Notes: a model not told the origin generated them from the letters alone. DNA of 64,000 bases from Bacteroidales bacterium UBA5507 (GCA_002426195.1 DIOT01000005.1:62001-126000); one strand, 5' to 3'. Shown: positions 25,683 to 35,477, counted from the stretch's first letter. Translations and numbers: made by a program.

Positions 25683-26780
25683 TTATGTATTTACAAGGGA
25701 ATAAATAACCTGGGCAGCCCTGGATGAAGCTCCATCACCGCCAAGTTTAAGCCGAAGTTCATTGTAATCAGAGAGCATTTTTCCACGATATTTCTCATCA
25801 TATAACAATGCGTTGAGCTCCTCACGTAATGTAACCTGATTCAGGTCACTTTGTATTAGCTCTCTCACAACAAGCTTATCCATTATTAAATTCACAAGAG
25901 AAATAAACCTGACCTTTATAAGCCGTTTCGCGATAGAGTATGAAATCCACCCAGCTCTATAACAAACTGCTTCAGGAGTTCCAATAATTGCTGTTTCCAG
26001 AGTGGCAGTACCCGAAGTAACAAGTGCGGCTCGTGCACTTGATAGCAGATCGTAGGTACGATTAAAAACAGTTCTTACATTATGACCCCTTGTGAATGAT
26101 TCATAAAACTTAAGGCCCAATGTATTAACGCCTGCAATAACAAAATCAACATCAGGAAAATCATCAACAATCGATAGCATTATTGGCAAAACACTCTTTA
26201 TCTCTTGCTTTCTGCTGCCAGGTAATAATGCAACAACACTCCTTTCTTCAGCAGCAAAATTGGAATTATAATGTTCATTTGTAATTTCATCAAGCAATGG
26301 ATGCCCAACAAATTCAGAATCTACTCCATAATTATCATAAAATTGTTTCTCAAAAGGAAGGATAACCAGAACTTTATTTACAACCTTCTTAATAGTATAT
26401 ACCCTCGACTTTTTCCATGCCCAAATTTGTGGAGATATATAGTAAACTACCTTAATTCCTTGCTTTTTCAGAAACTTTGCAATTCGTAAATTGAAGCCGG
26501 GATAATCAATAAGTATTACCACATCCGGCTTATTCCGCATTATATCTGTCTTGCAAATACTAAGATTTCTCAGAATTTGCTTAAGATTCATAACCACTTC
26601 AACAAATCCCATGAATGCAAGGTCCCTGTAGTGCTTCACTATAACAGCTCCCTGTTCTTCCATTCTGTCACCACCCCAACCTCTAAATTCAGCATTAGGA
26701 TCCTCTTTTTTTATTGCTTTTAAAAGATTTGAAGCATGTAAATCACCAGAGGCCTCACCCGCTATGATATAATATCTCAT
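25683..26780 (-). CDS. lpxB: Lipid-A-disaccharide synthase
   Basis: A GT19 glycosyltransferase, 365 aa, that joins lipid X and UDP-diacylglucosamine to form the lipid A disaccharide at the inner-membrane face. The N-terminal AGEASGDLHASNL motif, the DYPGFNLRIAKFL stretch, YYISPQIWAWKKSR and the C-terminal LLPGSRKQEI and SGTATLE motifs are intact. The start is MRYYIIAGE at 26780; a further ATG 18 codons upstream only adds non-family residues and would overlap the preceding gene. Ten bases follow that gene. With kdsC-like upstream it marks the organism as an LPS producer. Confidence 0.95.
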   Translation of the reverse strand: MRYYIIAGEASGDLHASNLLKAIKKEDPNAEFRGWGGDRMEEQGAVIVKHYRDLAFMGFVEVVMNLKQILRNLSICKTDIMRNKPDVVILIDYPGFNLRIAKFLKKQGIKVVYYISPQIWAWKKSRVYTIKKVVNKVLVILPFEKQFYDNYGVDSEFVGHPLLDEITNEHYNSNFAAEERSVVALLPGSRKQEIKSVLPIMLSIVDDFPDVDFVIAGVNTLGLKFYESFTRGHNVRTVFNRTYDLLSSARAALVTSGTATLETAIIGTPEAVCYRAGWISYSIAKRLIKVRFISLVNLIMDKLVVRELIQSDLNQVTLREELNALLYDEKYRGKMLSDYNELRLKLGGDGASSRAAQVIYSLVNT

Positions 26781-26790
26781 TATAACTTTT

Positions 26791-27087
26791 TCAGAAGGTT
26801 GGAAAGTTCGCAATTCTGCTGTTAAAATAAGCAAACCAGAGAATGAGCATTACAAAAACAACTAGCAAGGCTCCTTGACCAGATTTTTCAAAGTGCAGGT
26901 TTTTCAGATAATATCTTACGAGTATAAGACCGGGTATTCCTGTTAATAACAGGAGTTTGGTGCCTGGTTCACCAATATTCAGACTACTATAAATCAGAGG
27001 CACAAATAAGATTATCAATATAAGTGTAACGACACTGACTAAAATTGTCACTGTCATTCCTGCAAAATAATTATCCTTTTTAAACAT
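26791..27087 (-). CDS. Small membrane protein between surE and lpxB
   Basis: A 98-residue protein with three hydrophobic segments, about residues 12-34, 42-57 and 70-88, and no motif that I recognise. It lies one base after surE and ten before lpxB, so its translation is likely coupled with both. Its tight placement suggests an envelope or lipid A-related role, but that is inference from position only. Confidence 0.65.
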   Translation of the reverse strand: MFKKDNYFAGMTVTILVSVVTLILIILFVPLIYSSLNIGEPGTKLLLLTGIPGLILVRYYLKNLHFEKSGQGALLVVFVMLILWFAYFNSRIANFPTF

Positions 27088-27088
27088 A

Positions 27089-27877
27089 TTATTGGTTGCT
27101 TAAATTATCCCTTTCCCATTCGCGCAAAATGGGTATTGTATTATGAGAAGTCAGGTCAAAATGTACCGGGACAACTGATACATAATTGTTAAGAAGCGCC
27201 CATTCATCAGTATCTTCTCCCTTGTCAAGACTAACAAACTTGCCGGTAAGCCAAAAATAATCTCTTTCCTGAGGATCTTTCCTGTGATCGTATTTTTCGT
27301 CCCAGAAAGCATGTGCCTGTCTAACTATTTTAATCCCCTTTATTGGAGATCCATTTAAAGCCGGTATATTCACATTCAGGCATGTATAATTCGGCAAACC
27401 TTTTGTCAGAATATTATTGCATATAGATAAAACAAATGGCTCACAATGAGTAAAATCTGCAGTATATCTGTAATCATTTAATGAAAATCCCACTGATGGA
27501 ATATTCTCAAATGATCCTTCCAGGACAGCTGCCATTGTACCCGAATAAATTATATTTATTGAAGCATTTGATCCGTGGTTAATTCCCGATACAATCAAAT
27601 CTGGCGCATGACCAAGTATTACTTTCTGTCCTAATTTTACGCAATCGGCAGGAGTCCCATTGCACGAATACTCAAGGTATCCTTCTTCTTCTTTAATTTT
27701 TGCAACTCTCAAAGGAGCACTTATAGTAACTGCATGTCCCATAGCTGACATAGGTTTATCAGGCGCAACTACCAAAACATCTCCAATTTGTCTAACGATT
27801 CCTATTAACGTTCTTAGTCCGGGGGCATTTATTCCATCGTCATTCGTAACCAATATTACAGGCTTTTTCTCAATCAT
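27089..27877 (-). CDS. surE: 5'/3'-nucleotidase SurE
   Basis: A 262-residue metal-dependent phosphatase that removes phosphate from nucleoside 5'- and 3'-monophosphates. The metal site N12-D13-D14-G15, the SGINHGSNAS loop and the TMAAVLEG helix are present. Length is standard. It is part of the tightly spaced envelope operon, ten bases after the DUF502 gene. SurE genes commonly travel with stress or survival genes in other phyla, but here the neighbours are lipid and envelope genes. Confidence 0.95.
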   Translation of the reverse strand: MIEKKPVILVTNDDGINAPGLRTLIGIVRQIGDVLVVAPDKPMSAMGHAVTISAPLRVAKIKEEEGYLEYSCNGTPADCVKLGQKVILGHAPDLIVSGINHGSNASINIIYSGTMAAVLEGSFENIPSVGFSLNDYRYTADFTHCEPFVLSICNNILTKGLPNYTCLNVNIPALNGSPIKGIKIVRQAHAFWDEKYDHRKDPQERDYFWLTGKFVSLDKGEDTDEWALLNNYVSVVPVHFDLTSHNTIPILREWERDNLSNQ

Positions 27878-27887
27878 TTTCTTATAA

Positions 27888-28526
27888 TTATTTTAAATCA
27901 TCTTGCAATTCTGTTGCTTCCAATCCAGAAGTCTTATTATCTATACTAGTAACTCCGGCTGTAACAATAAATTTCATCACTTCGGCGGGAGGAGCGTTTA
28001 ATGGAGTGACATTCTCTGTCGGTACTATAAACAAATTACCCGAAAAATTGTAAGAATGGGGTAAATACACTGCTACTCTTCCCTGTGGAATGCCAATGTT
28101 TGATAAGTCTTTTTGCGTTATAAATCCAAGCTTCTCTATATCCGATTGCCGATTAACTTTAACCAGAACCGGCTCAGTAAAACGTCTGTCTTTACCAACA
28201 AATGCAGAAATAAAATCTTTAATGGAAGTATAAATTACTTTAACGAGTGGAGCTTGACTAATCAATTTGTCGAAGAACTTAAAATACCTACTGAAGATAA
28301 TTGATGACCCCAGGAATCCAATAAAAGTAATGGCCGCCAGAATCACAAGAATGCCAAGTCCGGGTATGTGATAACCTGTCACTTGCTCTAGTATATCCCT
28401 TAATATTCCATCAACAAATTTGAATGAGATGTAAATCACATAAACAGTTAATGAAACAGGAGCTATGAATAATAGTCCCTGAAGAAACCATGATAATATT
28501 TGCGATCGTTTCTTTGTCTTCATCAT
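27888..28526 (-). CDS. DUF502 family membrane protein
   Basis: A 212-residue protein with two N-terminal transmembrane segments, about residues 10-32 and 52-78, and a soluble rest with the family features VKVIYTSIKDFISAFVG and RVAVYLPHSYNFSGNLFIVP. Biochemical function unknown; family members are found across bacteria and plants. Two adjacent ATG codons could be the start. Spacing to maf (5 bases) and surE (10 bases) implies one transcript. Confidence 0.85.
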   Translation of the reverse strand: MMKTKKRSQILSWFLQGLLFIAPVSLTVYVIYISFKFVDGILRDILEQVTGYHIPGLGILVILAAITFIGFLGSSIIFSRYFKFFDKLISQAPLVKVIYTSIKDFISAFVGKDRRFTEPVLVKVNRQSDIEKLGFITQKDLSNIGIPQGRVAVYLPHSYNFSGNLFIVPTENVTPLNAPPAEVMKFIVTAGVTSIDNKTSGLEATELQDDLK

Positions 28527-28531
28527 TTTTC

Positions 28532-29125
28532 TTATTGAGTGATGAATTTCTGCAACTCAGTATAAACCTTTTGAACCGGCAATCCCATTACATTATAAAA
28601 GGAACCATCAATCTTCTCTACTCCAATATAGCCAATCCATTCCTGAATTCCGTATGCTCCGGCTTTATCATATGGTTTACACTTATCAATGTAGTAATCA
28701 ATCTCATCCTCGCCGAGCTCTCTGAACCACACTGTCGTATTGACGTTAAAAGAGTGGATTTTCTGTGCTGTCCTGAATGTAACTCCTGTTATAACTGTAT
28801 GAGGTTTTCCTGATAACAGTCTCAACATCCTCCTGGCATCCTCATGGCTTTCAGGCTTCCCAATGATTTGCCCTTCTACCCAGACAATTGTGTCGGCAGT
28901 AATTAATAATGCATTTATCGGCAATTCTACAAAATTAAATGCTTTAGCTTTATGCTCAGAAATCCATAATGCTATTTCCTCAGCTTCAAGGTGTAATGGA
29001 TATTCTTCGTCTGTTGACTTTACCATTACATCAAAATTAATTCCGGTTTCCTTTAAAAGAAAATGCCTTCTTGGAGATTGAGATGCAAGAATAATTTTAT
29101 ATCCTGAATTATTTATATTAATCAT
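28532..29125 (-). CDS. maf: Maf family nucleotide pyrophosphatase
   Basis: A 197-residue house-cleaning enzyme that hydrolyses non-canonical or modified nucleoside triphosphates (dTTP/UTP and m7GTP types in the family). Motif ILASQSPRRHFLLKETG at the N-terminus, TADTIVW and KPESHEDARRML in the middle, and DKAGAYGIQEW in the C-terminal half are intact. It lies between the ubiA-type gene and the DUF502 gene with gaps of 18 and 5 bases. Confidence 0.94.
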   Translation of the reverse strand: MININNSGYKIILASQSPRRHFLLKETGINFDVMVKSTDEEYPLHLEAEEIALWISEHKAKAFNFVELPINALLITADTIVWVEGQIIGKPESHEDARRMLRLLSGKPHTVITGVTFRTAQKIHSFNVNTTVWFRELGEDEIDYYIDKCKPYDKAGAYGIQEWIGYIGVEKIDGSFYNVMGLPVQKVYTELQKFITQ

Positions 29126-29143
29126 TCTGTTTGGTTACATAAT

Positions 29144-30139
29144 TTATAGGAAATATGACATTGCAATTGGTTGGAGCGCTAATATCCCTGCAATCATAAT
29201 TACCTTTACTATCAAACTAATAGTGTGAAAATCCGACTTCTCTTTGGCAGTAAGTATCCTAAATACAAGATAAAAAAGCGGAGCAACAACAGCAATCATA
29301 AAATAAACTCCAACAAGTGACATATTATTGTTTAGGAAGCTTACTGCTGCAACTATTCCCAAAATTATTGTAATTACAGTAATAATTGAAGCCACATATT
29401 TCGAAGCTTTAATCCCATACCTTACAGCAAGAGTGTTCATCCCGGATTGTCCATCGCCTTGAATATCCTCCGCATCTTTAATTACTTCTCTGCACAATGT
29501 CAATAAAAATGAAAAAACAGAATAACCAGTGAAGTACCATGTAATCATTTTTAGGTATGGAGAAACTGATACAAAATCAGCAGGTTGCTTTCTTAATATG
29601 AAGAATTCAAACAACCATATTACAATTATTGACATTGCAGCCATAAATGCTACTGCAAAGTTACCCACCAAAACAGTTCTTTTATATTTCGTTGAATATA
29701 ACCACAACAATATGATTAACATTGCGGAAAGTAAACCAATTCTCCAGGAACCAGCCTTAATGGCTAAATAAAATCCTCCCACAATTGCTAAGAAATTAAG
29801 TGTGTAATAAGAAATTATGGCTGTGCGAGGTGCTATTTTTAAACCAATCAGCTGTTTGTCCGGTTTGTTTATTGTGTCTGTGTCAATATCGTAATAGTCA
29901 TTAATAATATAGCCTGCTGCAGCAACGAAAACAGTAGAGAGTACCAGTATTGACAAATCAAAAACTCCCATAGCACCTGTTAATCCAATGCTATTATAAA
30001 CTCTTTCAATCAGGACATAATATAATGCGATCTGAATAACAATAATCATCAAAAGGTTTGGCCATCTGACAAGTCTTAAAAAATAACCTGATGTTTTAAA
30101 AATTCTATCCAATACGATAGACTTATTAATGTGTTTCAA
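29144..30139 (-). CDS. UbiA-family polyprenyltransferase
   Basis: A 331-residue membrane prenyltransferase. Both Asp-rich Mg sites are present: NDYYDIDTD with the following NKPDKQ, and KDAEDIQGD. About nine helices. Acceptor unknown; related Bacteroidota proteins are often named geranylgeranylglycerol-phosphate geranylgeranyltransferase, but menaquinone-type or other lipids are also possible. No ATG suits the N-terminus: the frame opens with TTG at 30139, with another TTG at 30112, so the start is uncertain. It overlaps nothing and follows the kdsC-like gene by 27 bases. Confidence 0.85.
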   Translation of the reverse strand: MKHINKSIVLDRIFKTSGYFLRLVRWPNLLMIIVIQIALYYVLIERVYNSIGLTGAMGVFDLSILVLSTVFVAAAGYIINDYYDIDTDTINKPDKQLIGLKIAPRTAIISYYTLNFLAIVGGFYLAIKAGSWRIGLLSAMLIILLWLYSTKYKRTVLVGNFAVAFMAAMSIIVIWLFEFFILRKQPADFVSVSPYLKMITWYFTGYSVFSFLLTLCREVIKDAEDIQGDGQSGMNTLAVRYGIKASKYVASIITVITIILGIVAAVSFLNNNMSLVGVYFMIAVVAPLFYLVFRILTAKEKSDFHTISLIVKVIMIAGILALQPIAMSYFL

Positions 30140-30166
30140 TTTACAATAAATTAATTGTAAGACTTC

Positions 30167-30688
30167 CTACCAGTGAAATGCGTTTCCATTTAGCCATTTT
30201 CCCTGAACTTTAAGCACTTGTTCAATTACATCTCTTACGCAACCTTCACCACCTTTAAAATGAGAGATATACCTGGAAATATTTTTTATTTCTTGTGCTG
30301 CATCAGCAGGGCATACAGGCATTCCAACAATCTGCATTACCTGGTAATCAGGTATATCGTCGCCCATATATAATATTTCTGATGGATCAAGCTTATGAGT
30401 TTTGATATATTCGTTAAAAGCAGCAAGCTTGTTTTCAATGCCTAAAAAAACATCAGTCAAGTTTAAAGCGCGACATCTGTGTTTGACTGACTCTGAGAAT
30501 CCTCCTGATAGAACAACTACCCTAAAGCCGGCCTTTATAGCAAGTTGCAATGCATACCCGTCCTTAACATGTCCGGTACGAAGTTGTTCGCCCGAATTGG
30601 TGATTAAAACAATTCCATCAGTTAAAACACCGTCGTAATCAAATACCAATGTTTTGATCTTAACCAGATCTTCTTTATAATTAGCCAT
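30167..30688 (-). CDS. kdsC: KdsC-like HAD phosphatase (3-deoxy-manno-octulosonate-8-phosphatase)
   Basis: A 173-residue HAD hydrolase of the KdsC/C0 type. D17 and D19 in VFDYDGVLTDG are the nucleophile and acid-base residues; VVVLSGGFSESVKHR carries motif II, and MGDDIPDYQVM motif III/IV. It probably makes Kdo from Kdo-8-phosphate for LPS. Start at 30688 (MANYKED) is chosen because a start 25 codons upstream would overlap the DUF2520 gene. Gap to that gene is 23 bases. A related sugar phosphatase cannot be ruled out without kdsA/kdsB nearby. Confidence 0.85.
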   Translation of the reverse strand: MANYKEDLVKIKTLVFDYDGVLTDGIVLITNSGEQLRTGHVKDGYALQLAIKAGFRVVVLSGGFSESVKHRCRALNLTDVFLGIENKLAAFNEYIKTHKLDPSEILYMGDDIPDYQVMQIVGMPVCPADAAQEIKNISRYISHFKGGEGCVRDVIEQVLKVQGKWLNGNAFHW

Positions 30689-30711
30689 AAAATAAATTTC
30701 TGAATGCAAAT

Positions 30712-31506
30712 TTAACTCTTTGTGCCGTTTATACTTTCGCTTATTAAAGAATAAAGCTTGCACATCATCTCATCATCGTAGCTTTTAAGCATGTCGAGAT
30801 GCTTTTCAATTGTAATCCTATCATTCCTGATAGCTGGCCCCGTTTGCATCTCCAAAGGCTCGTAACTCCTTAATCTTGACACTGTTTCATTTACCAGAGG
30901 CCACAAGATATCAAATTCAAGCCCGGAACGCCTAATAATTTCATAGGCTTTAGCCATCATATGGTTGCTAAAATTACTGGCAAAAACAGCTGATAAATGC
31001 AATAATAATCTTTTATCAGAGCTTATTTCCCGTACATCATTACTTATGAGTGAAGCAATTTTAGTAAGCTTATTAGCAATCTCAGTTGTTGCGCCTTCAA
31101 TGCAAAATGGGATAATTGAAGGAGTAGGATGAGTTTTAACTGTAAATGATTGAAGAGGATATAGTACACCGCAATTAGAATTAACCTCAATCAACTGGCT
31201 TATTTCAACTGATCCTGCGGTCGAGGCCAGAATAACATCTGGAAATATTATTGCAGCCTTTCTGCAGAACTCTACGATCTCCCTGTCAGGAAGAGCCAAA
31301 ATTAAAACATCTATATCGGGATTAATTGATTCTGGATTATCAATTGCATTGGCATCAACTTTTTGCGCTAATTTTTCCGCTTTTTCAATTGTCCGGTTTA
31401 GTACTTGCCTTATTGTACATCCTGCTTTAAATAACTCAATTGCAAGATAGCTTCCCACATTTCCTGCACCCGCAATACTGAGGTAAAGACTATTTCCATG
31501 TACCAT
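30712..31506 (-). CDS. Rossmann-fold DUF2520 protein
   Basis: A 264-residue putative dehydrogenase. The N-terminal NAD(P)-binding loop IAGAGNVGSYLAIEL is intact, and the all-helical DUF2520 C-terminal domain contains HLSAVFASNFSNHMM. The family resembles ketopantoate/proline reductases but its substrate is unknown. It lies two bases after the ccmF-like gene and before kdsC; this position within the LPS set is common in Bacteroidota as far as I recall. Confidence 0.85.
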   Translation of the reverse strand: MVHGNSLYLSIAGAGNVGSYLAIELFKAGCTIRQVLNRTIEKAEKLAQKVDANAIDNPESINPDIDVLILALPDREIVEFCRKAAIIFPDVILASTAGSVEISQLIEVNSNCGVLYPLQSFTVKTHPTPSIIPFCIEGATTEIANKLTKIASLISNDVREISSDKRLLLHLSAVFASNFSNHMMAKAYEIIRRSGLEFDILWPLVNETVSRLRSYEPLEMQTGPAIRNDRITIEKHLDMLKSYDDEMMCKLYSLISESINGTKS

Positions 31507-31508
31507 AA

Positions 31509-33881
31509 TTAAACCACCAGTTTAGCTTTTCCGACTCTTTTCTTTATACCAATCAAAATTCCAATGAACATAACAATAGCTCCAGTCCATACAAGTATAA
31601 TCCATGGGAAAAACATTATCTTCAGTACAATGAATTCAGTTTGTTTTTCAAGAGTTGACAGCTGAATAGTCTGGGCTACTTCTCCTACCCTATCAAATCT
31701 CAATTTTAGTGGACTTTCGGGAATTGGGGTCACTCCACTCTCCGCCATATTACCTCTTACAAGATAACTTATGTCAAGAGGATGCCATACATTGGCACTA
31801 TCCCTTGCAGAAAGCAGAGCCGTAATAAGAATATGCTCATTCTGAGGATCTAGAACCTTTATATTCAATGAATCAAAGCTAAGTTTAACATTTTGTATCT
31901 CTATTGTGTCTTTCAACGTAATATTTGAAGTTTGTGAAATTGAGTAACCATCAGTAGTTCTCATTGAAAAATCTTCAGCGAAAGTCAGATACATAAAAAT
32001 ATCTCCCTTTAGCAGATTTCTGGTATCGGGATTATGCACATTACCCATTCTCTCATTGTACTTTACTGAAGGGTAAACCGAATATTTCAAATAGTACTTA
32101 TTTGACGAATCCTTTTCAAGAAAGTCCACCTGATAGAAAATTTCATCTCTCTCAATCCTACTATTACTGAAATTCACCAGATGGTTTCCAATCTGTTTAA
32201 CTTGACCTTTGTATAAAATCACATTATTACCTGAAGTTGTCCCTGATTTTTCACTAGAAAGTGTTTCAGTGTTAGAGAATGTCACTAACACACCTAATAG
32301 GAATAAGCTAAATCCAAGATGAGTTATACCGGCACTGATATTGCTTTTGCTGATAGTAAACCTGAAGATGTATGCTATGGATGATAAAATCGCAAAAATG
32401 ATGAAGAATAGAAATATTACATGCACTGCTTTCATACTTCCATCAATAAAATAACCAACGTAGGTAATAATAAGAGCCAGTATAGCAGGCCAGCTTATAT
32501 TTCCAAAGAAGGATTTCATGTTATTTTTGTCGAATTTAACATAATGCCCCAGCGCGATAAAAAAAGCTATTATCATAGCAAAGGGAAGCTGCCAGTTATT
32601 ATAAAAGCCAACAACATCTGAATCGAGAGCTGCTTTAGTTACAAATATCTTGTTGAACACCGGAAGTGACGTTGTGCTAATAACTTGAAAAGCAGACAAA
32701 AGAATTATAATAGCTCCATATAACATTAGAAATTCACGACTAAAGATACCATTCAGATCGCTGGATTGGATATCTTTCCTTCGTTTGATAAAAAGCCAGG
32801 CAGGACCTATTATAAATACAGACATGTATATTAGTAGCTGAATATTTAGTCCATTATCGCCAAATGCATGTACTGAAGTTTCACCCAGTACTCCCGATCT
32901 GGTAAGATAGCTTGCATAAATTACCATCACAAATGATAAGAACGACAACAAATAAGTACCTCTGTAAAACTTATCTCTCTTATAGGAGAGTAACATAAAA
33001 TGTAGAGCGGCCACAAGTACCAGCCAAGGCACGAGGGAAGCGTTTTCAACAGGATCCCAAGCCCAAAAGCCTCCAAAAGTGAGTGATTGATATGCCCATG
33101 CACCTCCTAAAATTAGGCCGGCACCTAAAAAACACATAGATATCAAAACCCATGGGATTGTCAGTTTCAACCAATATCTGCGGTCATTCTGCAGCAATGA
33201 AGAAAAAGCATATGCAAACGGAAATAGAGTTGATGCATATCCCATAAATAAAACTGGTGGATGAATGACCATCCAGGGATTCTCAAGCAATGGATTCAAT
33301 CCAACACCATCACTGATAAACCTAAGATAGTCCGGATTTTTAAAAAATTCATTTGAAGCATTATTATCAATCTCTCTAAGGAGAATAAAAGGATCATTAC
33401 CTAATTGAATTCCGAATACATTTAATCCCAGAACCATCGACATTAAGAACATGATCGTTGTACTCACAACAATCATTACACCACCCTCAAGCTTCTTAGA
33501 CGTATGAAGGGCTGCAATACCAAATAGTGATATAAATATTGCCCAAAGCAGAAAGCTCCCTTCTTGTCCGGCCCAGAAACACGATATTATAAATTTCGCA
33601 GGCATAAATAATGAACTATGCTTATATACATAGGCATATTCAAAGTTGTGGTTTATTATCAGATAGAATAAGATCGCGCCGGTTAGTAAAACCGACATAG
33701 TCTGGATATAGTACGATGCTCTTCCAAAATTCTTGAATTTTATATTACCTTCATTTGCAGAGCGATGGCACAAGATATAAAATATCAATGATGCTATACC
33801 TGCAATAATTGCCAGATAAATAAAGAATTTTCCAAGATTACCAACCAGGAGATCTTCGCCAATGAAGTTAATTTCCGTCAT
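31509..33881 (-). CDS. CcmF/CcsA-type cytochrome c haem lyase
   Basis: A 790-residue integral membrane protein of the cytochrome c assembly (CcmF/NrfE) family, with about fifteen helices. The WWD-like haem motif GGFWAWDPVENAS is near residues 265-280, with HPPVLFMGYAS before it and a large extracytoplasmic part between about 560 and 740. It should attach haem to apocytochrome c. Other ccm genes are not in the window, so the rest of the pathway must be elsewhere. It opens the long envelope operon; I found no consensus promoter in the 100 bases upstream. Confidence 0.88.
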   Translation of the reverse strand: MTEINFIGEDLLVGNLGKFFIYLAIIAGIASLIFYILCHRSANEGNIKFKNFGRASYYIQTMSVLLTGAILFYLIINHNFEYAYVYKHSSLFMPAKFIISCFWAGQEGSFLLWAIFISLFGIAALHTSKKLEGGVMIVVSTTIMFLMSMVLGLNVFGIQLGNDPFILLREIDNNASNEFFKNPDYLRFISDGVGLNPLLENPWMVIHPPVLFMGYASTLFPFAYAFSSLLQNDRRYWLKLTIPWVLISMCFLGAGLILGGAWAYQSLTFGGFWAWDPVENASLVPWLVLVAALHFMLLSYKRDKFYRGTYLLSFLSFVMVIYASYLTRSGVLGETSVHAFGDNGLNIQLLIYMSVFIIGPAWLFIKRRKDIQSSDLNGIFSREFLMLYGAIIILLSAFQVISTTSLPVFNKIFVTKAALDSDVVGFYNNWQLPFAMIIAFFIALGHYVKFDKNNMKSFFGNISWPAILALIITYVGYFIDGSMKAVHVIFLFFIIFAILSSIAYIFRFTISKSNISAGITHLGFSLFLLGVLVTFSNTETLSSEKSGTTSGNNVILYKGQVKQIGNHLVNFSNSRIERDEIFYQVDFLEKDSSNKYYLKYSVYPSVKYNERMGNVHNPDTRNLLKGDIFMYLTFAEDFSMRTTDGYSISQTSNITLKDTIEIQNVKLSFDSLNIKVLDPQNEHILITALLSARDSANVWHPLDISYLVRGNMAESGVTPIPESPLKLRFDRVGEVAQTIQLSTLEKQTEFIVLKIMFFPWIILVWTGAIVMFIGILIGIKKRVGKAKLVV

Positions 33882-33987
33882 ACTATAGATTGAGGGTTTC
33901 AGAAGGTTGATTTAACTATACTTTGTAAAAATACAATTCTTTGAGATTACATTTACATTAAGCCATATATAGCAGAAAACACCTTCT

Positions 33988-34028
33988 AAAAAAAAAGGAT
34001 GTTCTCATATTTCACTAAGAGAACATCC
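33988..34028 (-). terminator. Intrinsic terminator after eno
   Basis: A perfect 10-bp stem (GGATGTTCTC with GAGAACATCC) with a 12-base loop, followed on the minus strand by nine T. It separates eno from the ccmF-led operon. Confidence 0.88.
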
Positions 34029-34051
34029 AAAAAGAATTAATAATCAGGTGT

Positions 34052-34074
34052 GTTTTATGAAATTATCATAAAAC
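34052..34074 (-). other. Second hairpin directly after the eno stop
   Basis: A perfect 9-bp AT-rich stem (GTTTTATGA with TCATAAAAC) and a five-base loop, ten bases past the eno stop. No T-run; may protect the eno mRNA 3' end. Confidence 0.5.
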
Positions 34075-34083
34075 GCTGATTTT

Positions 34084-35373
34084 TTATCTGGCGTACTTAA
34101 ACGACTTTCCTAAGTACCTGGCTGTTGAACCAATAGCTTCTTCTATTCTAAGCAACTGATTATACTTTGCTATCCTGTCTGTACGACTTGCTGATCCGGT
34201 TTTAATTAACCCTGTATTCAAAGCTACAGCAAGGTCAGCAATTGTAGTATCCTCAGTTTCACCCGATCTATGACTCATAACAGCAGTATATCCATTTCTG
34301 TATGCCATATTAACTGCATCAATAGTTTCGGTAAGAGTTCCAATCTGATTTACTTTAACCAGGATCGAGTTAGCCACTCCACGCTCAATACCAAGTTTAA
34401 GTCTTTCAGAGTTAGTAACAAAAAGATCATCACCAACAAGTTGAACTTTACTTCCCATTGTATCAGTCATGAGTTTCCAGCCGTCCCAGTCATCCTCAGC
34501 CATACCATCTTCAATGGAAATGATAGGATAATTATTCACCCAATTCTTCCAGTAATCAACCATTTGAGCTGGAGTCAGCTTATCACCGGTTGATTTGTGC
34601 AGGTGATAAACTTTTTCTTCAGGAAGATAATATTCTGACGATGCAGGATCAAGTGCTAAGTAGATATCTTGTCCAGGTTTATAACCTGCTTTCTCAATAG
34701 CCTGAAGAATAACCTTTACCGCTTCCTCGTTAGATTTAAGGTTTGGAGCAAAACCGCCTTCGTCGCCCACATTTGTAGAATAACCACTTTTCTTGAGTAC
34801 TGATTTCAGGTTATGGAACACTTCTGCACCCATGCGAAGAGCTTCAGTGAAATTGTTAGCACCAACCGGCATAATCATGAATTCCTGGAAGTCAATTGCA
34901 TTATCGGCATGTGATCCTCCATTGATGATATTCATCATAGGTATTGGAAGAGTATTGGCATTTACGCCTCCAATATATCTGTAGAGAAACTGACCGGAGA
35001 GTTGAGCTGCAGCATGAGCTACTGCAAGAGAAATACCAAGAATAGCATTGGCACCCAAATTGCCCTTATTTGGTGTTCCATCTAGTTCGATCATTCGGGC
35101 ATCAATCTCATTTTGTTCAAAAACAGAGTAGCCCTTAAGCTCTTCTGCAAGGATGCTGTTGACGTTCTTTACAGCCTGTAATACACCCTTTCCCATATAA
35201 ACTTTAGCATCACCATCACGTAGTTCAACAGCTTCGTGCACGCCGGTTGAAGCTCCGGACGGAACAGCAGCCCTTCCAAGTATTCCACTTGTTGTGTAAA
35301 CATCTACTTCAATAGTAGGATTGCCTCGTGAATCTAAGATTTGACGGGCAACAATGTTTGAAATTGTACTCAT
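34084..35373 (-). CDS. eno: Enolase
   Basis: Converts 2-phosphoglycerate to phosphoenolpyruvate in glycolysis, 429 aa, normal length. The signature SILVKVNQIGTLTET with the catalytic Lys, the metal-binding Asp in SIEDGMAEDD and GDDLFVTN, and the SHRSGETEDT loop are complete. It follows rplQ after a terminator and is followed by two hairpins, so it is likely a single-gene unit, but no clear phylum-type promoter is visible in the 100-base gap. Confidence 0.99.
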   Translation of the reverse strand: MSTISNIVARQILDSRGNPTIEVDVYTTSGILGRAAVPSGASTGVHEAVELRDGDAKVYMGKGVLQAVKNVNSILAEELKGYSVFEQNEIDARMIELDGTPNKGNLGANAILGISLAVAHAAAQLSGQFLYRYIGGVNANTLPIPMMNIINGGSHADNAIDFQEFMIMPVGANNFTEALRMGAEVFHNLKSVLKKSGYSTNVGDEGGFAPNLKSNEEAVKVILQAIEKAGYKPGQDIYLALDPASSEYYLPEEKVYHLHKSTGDKLTPAQMVDYWKNWVNNYPIISIEDGMAEDDWDGWKLMTDTMGSKVQLVGDDLFVTNSERLKLGIERGVANSILVKVNQIGTLTETIDAVNMAYRNGYTAVMSHRSGETEDTTIADLAVALNTGLIKTGSASRTDRIAKYNQLLRIEEAIGSTARYLGKSFKYAR

Positions 35374-35422
35374 ACTTAATATTTTATTAAATTGTTATTT
35401 CGTTGAACTGAAAATAATAAAC

Positions 35423-35456
35423 AAAAAAGAGGACAAAGCTATTAAACTTCATCCTC
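35423..35456 (-). terminator. Terminator of the ribosomal supercluster after rplQ
   Basis: A 10-bp stem with two G-U pairs (GAGGATGAAG with GCTTTGTCCTC on the minus strand), followed by six T. It is 22 bases after the rplQ stop and ends the str-S10-spc-alpha transcript(s). Confidence 0.8.
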
Positions 35457-35477
35457 ATTCTTTCTTAAAAGATTATA

